From positions 8,703 to 72,702 of the forward strand of contig NZ_JBFAAI010000043.1 in assembly GCF_040639655.1 (NCBI RefSeq): a stretch of DNA of 64,000 nt, written 5' to 3'. The translations under genes and the position numbers were made by a program. Each line of letters begins with the position of its first letter. The first letter of the stretch is position 1. Positions 17,105 to 24,895 of the stretch are shown one piece after another. The notes beneath the pieces are model-generated. The model did not search any database, had not been told where the DNA came from, and was given only the letters and a program-made list of their open reading frames with translations. Source of the DNA: Actinoplanes sp040639655 (lineage in GTDB: Bacteria > Actinomycetota > Actinomycetes > Mycobacteriales > Micromonosporaceae).

Positions 17105-18228
17105 CAGACTCCGATCGGGTACGAGTGCTGCGGGGCCCAAGTGAGGAAGACGCGCTCACCGCGAGACGCGACGTCCTCTGCATCGTGAGCATTCTGATCG
17201 AACACCACGAAGTCGGTTCCAGCGGAGGTCGCCACTGTGTAATTCGTCGATGTCCCGTGGTACACGACCTCGGAGACCACACCGGAGAGGAGACTGCCGC
17301 TGACGTCGGCGGGGACCGTCCGGTGCAGATCGATCTTCTCGGGGCGGATGGAGACCTCGATGTCCCGGCCCACCGCGACACCGGCCGGAACCGGCACCAC
17401 GATCCGCTCGCCCGGACCCTTGTCGAGCACCGCGAAACCCTGATCGGACCAGCTGACCCGGCCGTCGATGATGTTGGAGGTGCCGATGAAACCGGCGACG
17501 AACCGGGACGCCGGGCGCTCGTAGATGTCGCGGGGCGAGCCGAGCTGCTCGATCAGGCCGCCGTTCATCACCGCGATCCGGTCCGACATGGTGAGCGCCT
17601 CACCCTGGTCGTGGGTCACGTAGACGAATGTGATCCCGACCTCGCGCTGGATCCGCTTGAGCTCGATCTGCATCTGCTGGCGCAGCTTGAGGTCGAGCGC
17701 GCCGAGCGGCTCGTCGAGCAGCAACGCCCGCGGGTGGTTGACCAGTGCCCGGGCCAGCGCGACCCGCTGCTGCTGACCGCCGGACATCTCCTTGGGCTGC
17801 CGCCGCTCCATGCCGGTCAGCGAGACGATCTCGAGCATCTCGCCGACCCGCCGCTTGATCTCCGCCTTGGCGACCTTGCGGCGCTCCAGGCCGAAGGCCA
17901 CGTTCTGCTGCACGGTCAGATGCGGGAAGAGGGCGTACGACTGGAAGACCATGTTGACGTCGCGCTTGTTCGGCGCGACCCCGGTCACGTCCTTGCCGTC
18001 GAGGAACACCTTGCCCGCGGTCGGCTCCTCGAAGCCGGCGATCATCCGCATCGTGGTCGTCTTGCCGCAGCCGGACGGCCCGAGCAGCGAGAAGAACTCC
18101 CCCTGTCCGATCGCCAGGTCCAGGCTCTTGACGGCGGGCACCGCCTCACCGTGCGACAGGTAGTCCTTGCGCACGCCGGCGAACTCGATCGCCGGATGTG
18201 CGGCCGGCGTGGAGGGAGGAGTGGTCAT
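17104..18228 (-). CDS. potA: Polyamine ABC transporter ATP-binding protein (PotA-like)
   Basis: A 374-aa ATPase. Walker A is GPSGCGKTT, the Q-loop MVFQSYALFPHLTV, the signature SGGQQQRVALARAL, Walker B ALLLDEPLGALD and the switch His in VYVTHDQGEA. A C-terminal TOBE domain (about residues 290-370) is typical of the PotA/MalK branch. It starts 3 nt after the dehydrogenase stop and ends overlapping potD by one base, so uptake and first oxidation steps are one transcription unit. Confidence 0.94.
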   Translation of the reverse strand: MTTPPSTPAAHPAIEFAGVRKDYLSHGEAVPAVKSLDLAIGQGEFFSLLGPSGCGKTTTMRMIAGFEEPTAGKVFLDGKDVTGVAPNKRDVNMVFQSYALFPHLTVQQNVAFGLERRKVAKAEIKRRVGEMLEIVSLTGMERRQPKEMSGGQQQRVALARALVNHPRALLLDEPLGALDLKLRQQMQIELKRIQREVGITFVYVTHDQGEALTMSDRIAVMNGGLIEQLGSPRDIYERPASRFVAGFIGTSNIIDGRVSWSDQGFAVLDKGPGERIVVPVPAGVAVGRDIEVSIRPEKIDLHRTVPADVSGSLLSGVVSEVVYHGTSTNYTVATSAGTDFVVFDQNAHDAEDVASRGERVFLTWAPQHSYPIGV

Positions 18229-18231
18229 CTA

Positions 18232-19683
18232 TCACCTCTGGGCGGGGGTGTCGTTGAAGCTCATCACGTGCTTGATACGGGTGTATTCCTCGAACCCGTA
18301 CATCGAGAGATCCTTGCCGTAACCGGAGTGACCGTATCCGCCGTGCGGCATCTCGGAGACGAAGGGCAGGTGCGTGTTGATCCACACGGCGCCGAAATCC
18401 AGACGGCGGGACACCCGCATGGCCCGGCCGTGGTTCTGGGTCCAGATGCTGGCGCTCAGCCCGAACCGGACGTCGTTGGCGAACCGGACGGCCTCGTCCT
18501 CGCCGGTGAAGGTCTGCACCGTGACGACCGGGCCGAAGATCTCGTCCTGGATCATCTCGTCCTGCTGGCGCAGACCGGCCACGACGGTCGGCGCGAAGAA
18601 GTAACCGCGGTCGCCCACGCGGTGCCCGCCCGCCACCACCTCGGCATGGTCCGGGGTGCGGTTCAGGAAGCCGGCGACCCGGTCCAGCTGGTTCACGTTG
18701 TTGACCGGGCCGAAGTAGGCGTCGGTGTCGCTCGGCGCGCCGACCTTCGTGCCTCTGGCGGCCTCGGCCAGCGCCGCGGTGAAGTCGGCCGCGATCCGTT
18801 CGTGCACCAGCACGCGGGTGGCGGCGGTGCAGTCCTGGCCGGCGTTGAAGTAACCGGCGCCGGCGATCGCGGCGGCCGTGGCGGCGATGTCGACGTCGTC
18901 GAAGACCACGACCGGCGCCTTGCCGCCGAGCTCAAGGTGGACCCGCTTGAGGTCGGGTGCGGCGGCCGCGGCGACCTCCATGCCGGCCCGCGTCGAGCCG
19001 GTGATCGAGACGAACTGCGGGGTCGGGTGGGTGACCAGGGCGCGGCCGGTGTCCCGGTCGCCGCAGACCACGTTGAGCACGCCCGGCGGCAGGAACTCGT
19101 TCGCGATCTCGGCCAGGAGCAGGGTGCTGACCGGGGTGGTGTCCGAGGGCTTCAGCACGACCGCGTTGCCGGCCGCGATCGCCGGGGCGAACTTCCACAC
19201 ACCCATCACCATCGGATAGTTCCACGGGGTGATCTGTGCGCAGACGCCGATCGGCTCACGGCGTACGAAAGAAGTGTGGTCGCGCAGGTACTCCCCCGCC
19301 GACTTGCCCTCCAGAATGCGCGCCGCCCCGGCGAAGAACCGCAGCTCGTCCAGGAGCGGGCCCATTTCCTCCTGGCGGGTCGCCTCCACCGGCTTGCCGG
19401 TGTTGCGCACCTCGGCCGCGATGATCTCCTCGGCCCGCGCCTCGACGGCGTCGGCGATCCGCAGCAGCGCGCGCTGGCGCTCGGCCGGGGTGCTGTCCCG
19501 CCAGACCTCGAAACCCTCGGCAGCCGCGGCCACTGCCTTCTCGACGTCCCGCGCCGACGAGACCGGCGCCGCTGCGTAGGCCTCCCCGGTGCTGGGGTCG
19601 ATCACCGCGGACGTGAGCCCGTCCTCGGTGTCGGTATAGGACCCGGCGACGAAGTTGCGCAGCACGGGAACAGGGGTGCTCAC
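18232..19683 (-). CDS. Gamma-aminobutyraldehyde dehydrogenase, second copy
   Basis: A 483-aa aldehyde dehydrogenase, clearly paralogous to the one at 1480-2916. Both share ITPWNYP/VTPWNYP, the ELGGKAPVVVFDD segment, catalytic Cys (Cys285 here) in GQDCTAATRVLV, and a C-terminal YTRIKHVM. The start is GTG 19683. It is the first gene of the operon that continues into the polyamine importer, which makes it the likely oxidiser of aminoaldehydes derived from imported polyamines. Three motif copies lie in the upstream 154 nt. Confidence 0.9.
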   Translation of the reverse strand: MSTPVPVLRNFVAGSYTDTEDGLTSAVIDPSTGEAYAAAPVSSARDVEKAVAAAAEGFEVWRDSTPAERQRALLRIADAVEARAEEIIAAEVRNTGKPVEATRQEEMGPLLDELRFFAGAARILEGKSAGEYLRDHTSFVRREPIGVCAQITPWNYPMVMGVWKFAPAIAAGNAVVLKPSDTTPVSTLLLAEIANEFLPPGVLNVVCGDRDTGRALVTHPTPQFVSITGSTRAGMEVAAAAAPDLKRVHLELGGKAPVVVFDDVDIAATAAAIAGAGYFNAGQDCTAATRVLVHERIAADFTAALAEAARGTKVGAPSDTDAYFGPVNNVNQLDRVAGFLNRTPDHAEVVAGGHRVGDRGYFFAPTVVAGLRQQDEMIQDEIFGPVVTVQTFTGEDEAVRFANDVRFGLSASIWTQNHGRAMRVSRRLDFGAVWINTHLPFVSEMPHGGYGHSGYGKDLSMYGFEEYTRIKHVMSFNDTPAQR

Positions 19684-19753
19684 AGCAGTTTTGGCCTTCC
19701 GGTCAAGGGCGATCTCACCCGGACTGGAGGGACCCTGTCACACAGGCGAGCGC

Positions 19754-19832
19754 GCTAGCAAGGGAATCCGAAGTAATTTCCAAAGCTGAAACGGAATCAG
19801 AAGATCCGACCCCGTTTCAGCTACGCAATCCG
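19754..19832. promoter_or_regulatory. Array of three polyamine-locus motifs upstream of the dehydrogenase/transporter operon
   Basis: On the minus strand three related sequences occur: CGGATTGCGTAGCTG (19832-19818), TGATTCCGTTTCAGCT (19799-19784) and CGGATTCCCTTGCTAGC (19770-19754). They are about 30 and 32 bp apart, close to three helical turns. The core matches the sites at 1421 and 14072. Regular spacing suggests cooperative binding of a regulator on one DNA face. The protein is unknown. Confidence 0.55.
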
Positions 19833-19837
19833 ACGTT

Positions 19838-21175
19838 TTAGGCGCTGTATTCGTCGGCCACGGTGAGGGCCTCGTCGATGATGGCCAGTCCTTCGCGGAG
19901 CTCTTCCGCGGTGATCGTGCACGGCGGCACGACGTGGAGCCGGTTGAAGTGGACGAAGGGCCAGAGGCCCCGTTCCTTGCAGGCCGCGGCGACCGCGTTC
20001 ATCGGCGCGGCGGCGGGTCCGGCGGCGTTGAACGGTACCAGAGGTGCCCTGGTGTCCTTGTTCGTGACCAGTTCGATCGCCCAGAACACTCCCAGGCCAC
20101 GCACGTCGCCGACGCTGGGGTGCCTGTCGCGCATCGCGGCGAGTGACGGACCGATGATGTCGTCGCCGAGTGCGCGGGCGTGCTCGACGATCCCCTCCTC
20201 CTTGAAGATCTGCATGCTGGCCACCGCGGACGCACAGGCCAGCGGGTGCCCGGAGTAGGTGAGGCCACCCGGGAAGGGGCGCTCCCGGAACGTCTCGGCG
20301 ATCGCGTCGGAGATCACCACACCGCCCAGCGGCAGATAGCCCGAGTTGACGCCCTTGGCGAAGGTGATCAGGTCGGGGGCGACGCCCCACCGGTCGATCG
20401 CGAACCACTCGCCGCACCGGCCGAAACCGGCCATCACCTCGTCGGCGATGAACACGATGCCGAACTCGTCGCAGATCTGGCGCACCCCGGCCAGGTAGCC
20501 GGGCGGCGGCACCAGGATGCCGTTCGTACCGACCACGGTCTCGAGCAGGATCGCGGCGATCGTGGCCGGGCCCTCGAACACGACCGTGTCCCGCAGATGC
20601 TGGAGAGCCCGCTGGGTCTCCTGCTCGGGGCTGTCGGAGTAGAACGGCGACCGATAGGGGTACGGGCCCCAGAAGTGCACGACCCCGATCGCCACCGGCT
20701 CGTTCGGCCAGCGCCGCGGGTCGCCGGTGGCCGTGATCGCGGTGGCCGTCGACCCGTGGTAGCTGCGATAGGTGGAGAGCACCTTCTGCCGGCCGGTGTG
20801 CAGACGCGCCATCCGGATCGCGTTCTCGTTCGCCTCGGCGCCGCCGTTGGTGAAGAACACCTTGTTCAGGTCGGCCGGCGCGATCTCGGCGATCATCCGC
20901 GCCGCCTCGCCGCGCTTGTCGTTGGCGAAGGCCGGCTGAATGGTGCAGAGCTTGGCCGCCTGCTCCTGGATCGCCGCGACGAGCCTCGGATGCTGATGCC
21001 CGATGTTCATGTTGACGAGCTGGGACGAGAAGTCCAGATACCGGCGGCCCGAGTAGTCCCAGAAGTGGGACCCCTCGGCCCTCTCGACCGGCAGCGGGTC
21101 GATCAGGCCCTGCGCCGACCAGGAATGGAACACGTGGGTGCGGTCGTCCGCGCGCACCTGCGATTCGTTGCTCAC
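19838..21175 (-). CDS. Class III aminotransferase, probably beta-alanine/omega-amino acid type
   Basis: A 445-aa PLP aminotransferase. Motifs: FFTNGGAEANENAIRMAR, YHGSTATAITATGD, LETVVGTNGILVPPPGY, FIADEVMAGFGRCGEWFA and PLP-binding Lys274 in TFAKGVNSG. It is 11 nt downstream of a methylmalonate/malonate-semialdehyde dehydrogenase gene on the same strand. That pair would turn beta-alanine (from spermine or spermidine breakdown) into malonate semialdehyde and then acetyl-CoA. Taurine or another omega-amine is an alternative substrate. Confidence 0.87.
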   Translation of the reverse strand: MSNESQVRADDRTHVFHSWSAQGLIDPLPVERAEGSHFWDYSGRRYLDFSSQLVNMNIGHQHPRLVAAIQEQAAKLCTIQPAFANDKRGEAARMIAEIAPADLNKVFFTNGGAEANENAIRMARLHTGRQKVLSTYRSYHGSTATAITATGDPRRWPNEPVAIGVVHFWGPYPYRSPFYSDSPEQETQRALQHLRDTVVFEGPATIAAILLETVVGTNGILVPPPGYLAGVRQICDEFGIVFIADEVMAGFGRCGEWFAIDRWGVAPDLITFAKGVNSGYLPLGGVVISDAIAETFRERPFPGGLTYSGHPLACASAVASMQIFKEEGIVEHARALGDDIIGPSLAAMRDRHPSVGDVRGLGVFWAIELVTNKDTRAPLVPFNAAGPAAAPMNAVAAACKERGLWPFVHFNRLHVVPPCTITAEELREGLAIIDEALTVADEYSA

Positions 21176-21186
21176 GTCAAGCGTCC

Positions 21187-22674
<1,488 letters not shown>

Positions 22675-22682
22675 GCACTGAG

Positions 22683-22734
22683 ATTATGTGACGACTCTAG
22701 ACCGAACAATGATCCGATTGTACTGTCACATAAT
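22683..22734. promoter_or_regulatory. Divergent operator for the MocR-type regulator
   Basis: Perfect 10-bp arms ATTATGTGAC (22683-22692) and GTCACATAAT (22725-22734) are separated by 32 nt. Their centres are 42 bp apart, about four helical turns. The region lies between mmsA and the divergent MocR gene and is strikingly AT-rich for this DNA. The right arm overlaps the regulator's start codon, suggesting autoregulation as well as control of mmsA. Confidence 0.75.
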
Positions 22735-24067
22735 GTTTTACCAGGCCGTCACGGAACGACTGTCCGACGCCAGTGCCCGCGGGCTCGCCGAGGCGGTCAG
22801 CCGCGCGGTCGGTGAAGGCGCGCTGGCGGCCGGCACCAAACTGCCGCCGGTACGCGCGGTCGCCGGTGAGCTGCACCTCTCCCCCAGCACCGTCAACTCG
22901 GCGTGGCAGCTGCTGCGACGGGCCGGCACCATTCGCACCGACGGCCGGCGGGGCACGGTCGTCGCCACCCCCGGCGCCGGCGGTCCCGGTCGTTATCGGG
23001 CCGCGCTGCGCAGAACTTCGGGTTTCGGGCTCGACCTCTCCACCGGCGTGCCGGACCCGGCATTGCTGCCACCGGTGCCCGCGCTGCACGGCCTCTCGCC
23101 CGCCCCCAGCAGCTACCTCGACGAGCCGGTGCTTCCCGAGCTCGGGGCACTGCTGCGGGAGCGGTGGCCGTACCCGCCCGAGCGTCTTGCGATCTTCGAC
23201 GGGGCGATGGACGCGGTCGACCACGTGGCGACCGGACTGCTGAGGCTCGGCGAACTGGCCCTCGTCGAGAATCCGTGCTTCCCGCCGCTGCTAGACCTCC
23301 TCGACACCCTCGGCGTCCGCGTCGCAGGTGTCGCCACCGACGCCCACGGCATGCTTCCCGACCGGCTCGCCGCCGCCCTGACCCGGCGGCCCGCCGCGGT
23401 CTTCCTCCAGCCCCGCGCCCTCAACCCCACCGGCGCGTCGTGGTCACCGTCGCGGGCCGGCGCCCTCGCCGAGGTCCTCTCCGCACACCCTTCCGTGTAC
23501 GTGGTGGAGGACGACTCGGCCGGCGACCTGTCCTCCGGGCCGCTGCTGTCCCTCGGCGCGCACCTGCCCCGGCAGACCGTCCACGTGCGCAGTTTCTCCA
23601 AGTCCCACGGCCCCGACCTGCGACTCGCCGCGGTGAGCGGCCCGGCCACCGTGCTCGACCCGATCCTGGAACGACGCCTTCTCGGGCAGGGCTGGACCAG
23701 CCGGCTCCTGCAGCGCCTGCTGCTCACCCTGCTGACCGATCCGTCGTCGATCGCGGCGGTGTCCGCCGCCCGCGACGAATACGCCCGGCGCCGGCGACTG
23801 ATCATTTCCGGTCTCGCCACGGCGGGGATCGAGCTACCTCCCGGCGAAGGCCTGAACCTGTGGCTGCCGGTGGCCGACGAACAGGCGGCCCTGCTGAGCC
23901 TCGCCAGCGCCGGCATCGGCGCCGCCGCGGGCAACGCCTTCATGGTCGGGACGGGCACGCCACCCCACCTGCGAGTGACCGTCGGACTCGTCGCCGCCGA
24001 CCACGCCGACGTGGCCGAGCGCCTGGCGGAGGCAGCCCGGGCGGCGGGGCAGACCGTTCCCCGTTGA
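22733..24067 (+). CDS. MocR/GntR-type regulator with aminotransferase-like domain
   Basis: A 444-aa regulator: an N-terminal GntR winged helix (about residues 8-75; GTKLPPVRAVAGELHLSPSTVNSAWQLLRRAG, quoted in parts) fused to a fold-type I aminotransferase domain (about 100-440). The likely PLP-binding Lys is in SFSKSHGPDLRL. MocR proteins sense PLP or its amine adducts and often control adjacent amine genes, here mmsA and the aminotransferase. The start ATG 22733 has no Shine-Dalgarno sequence because the operator occupies that space, so the mRNA may be leaderless. Upstream ATG 22709 or GTG 22688 would also be in frame. Confidence 0.88.
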   Translation: MFYQAVTERLSDASARGLAEAVSRAVGEGALAAGTKLPPVRAVAGELHLSPSTVNSAWQLLRRAGTIRTDGRRGTVVATPGAGGPGRYRAALRRTSGFGLDLSTGVPDPALLPPVPALHGLSPAPSSYLDEPVLPELGALLRERWPYPPERLAIFDGAMDAVDHVATGLLRLGELALVENPCFPPLLDLLDTLGVRVAGVATDAHGMLPDRLAAALTRRPAAVFLQPRALNPTGASWSPSRAGALAEVLSAHPSVYVVEDDSAGDLSSGPLLSLGAHLPRQTVHVRSFSKSHGPDLRLAAVSGPATVLDPILERRLLGQGWTSRLLQRLLLTLLTDPSSIAAVSAARDEYARRRRLIISGLATAGIELPPGEGLNLWLPVADEQAALLSLASAGIGAAAGNAFMVGTGTPPHLRVTVGLVAADHADVAERLAEAARAAGQTVPR

Positions 24068-24138
24068 ACCATGACATGTTGACGTCTGACAACGCGTCAT
24101 GCGACCATAACGCCATGAGCGCATGCGACCCTCTGCCC

Positions 24139-24720
24139 ATGACGAAGTCCTCCCTGGATGACCAGACAAGCCCCTGGACCGAGGACGAGTTCCTGGCGCT
24201 CGACGAGACCAACCATCGAATCGAGCTGCTCGACGGGAGCCTCTGGGTGAGCCCACGACCCAACGCGCCACACCGGGACATCAGCGGACGCCTGTACGCG
24301 GCGTTACTGCCCGGAGGCGACGACGCCGGTGTCTGGGTGCGGCTCGACGTCAACGTCCGGTTGTCAGCCGGCACGGTCATGCAACCCGATCTCATCCTCT
24401 CGCGTGGACCCAGGGTCGTCACCGTCACCGACGCGACCGATGTCCTACTGGCGTGCGAGATCACCTCACCGAGCAACGTCACCATGGACCGCGTACTCAA
24501 GAAGGAGCTCTATGCCAGCGCGAAGATCAAGTGGTACCTGTTGATCGAGCCGGAGATGACGAACTACGAGTCCGTCACTCTCACGCTCTTCCGCCTGGAG
24601 GCCGGCGGATACCACACCTACGCGATGGCGAAGGGCGACGAGACGCTGATGCTCGACGATCCGTTCCACGTCGCGATCAACGCGAACCGCCTGCTCGGCA
24701 TCCGGCACGACCGCGACTGA
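24139..24720 (+). CDS. Uma2 family (DUF820) PD-(D/E)XK nuclease-fold protein
   Basis: A 193-aa protein of a family expanded in actinobacteria and cyanobacteria. It begins with the usual WTEDEFLAL and RIELLDGSLWVSP segments. Putative active-site positions are the Asp in MQPDLIL, the Glu in LACEITSPSN and the Lys of the KKELYASAKIKWYLLIE helix. Its function is unknown; an association with mobile DNA is often suggested for the family. ATG 24139 gives the normal N-terminus; in-frame ATGs at 24115 and 24076 are possible. It stands alone after the MocR gene. Confidence 0.85.
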   Translation: MTKSSLDDQTSPWTEDEFLALDETNHRIELLDGSLWVSPRPNAPHRDISGRLYAALLPGGDDAGVWVRLDVNVRLSAGTVMQPDLILSRGPRVVTVTDATDVLLACEITSPSNVTMDRVLKKELYASAKIKWYLLIEPEMTNYESVTLTLFRLEAGGYHTYAMAKGDETLMLDDPFHVAINANRLLGIRHDRD

Positions 24721-24741
24721 GCGGTTCGTCGGGGCTTACCT

Positions 24742-24862
24742 CAGCCGACTGTCCGCCCAGCCGACTGTTCGCCCAGCCGACTGTTCGCCTAGCCGGAGGA
24801 TGACCCAGCCGGATGTTCGCCCGGCGGATGTTCGCACCGCCGCACTCAGCCGACTGTTTGTC
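24742..24862. repeat. Short 16-bp direct tandem repeats
   Basis: Six head-to-tail 16-bp units run from 24742 to 24837. The first three are CAGCCGACTGTYCGCC, and later units drift. A further copy follows at 24847-24862 after a 9-nt offset. The block fills the gap between the convergent Uma2 and kinase genes. There are no spacers, so it is not a CRISPR array. The copies may act as a slippage-prone linker or protein-binding array. Confidence 0.8.
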
Positions 24863-24895
24863 GGCCTCAGCTCGCCGGCCTGTTCCGCCCAGGGC

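Noticed and set aside
17125..19758. Very long open frame on the plus strand opposite potA and the aldehyde dehydrogenase
   Set aside because: Its sequence is a shadow of high-GC codon usage on the minus strand: it is rich in His, Asp, Val, Gly and Arg with no domain, and the opposite genes are well-known families.
24742..24862. Possible CRISPR array
   Set aside because: The 16-bp units are directly adjacent with no unique spacers, and no cas gene is near.
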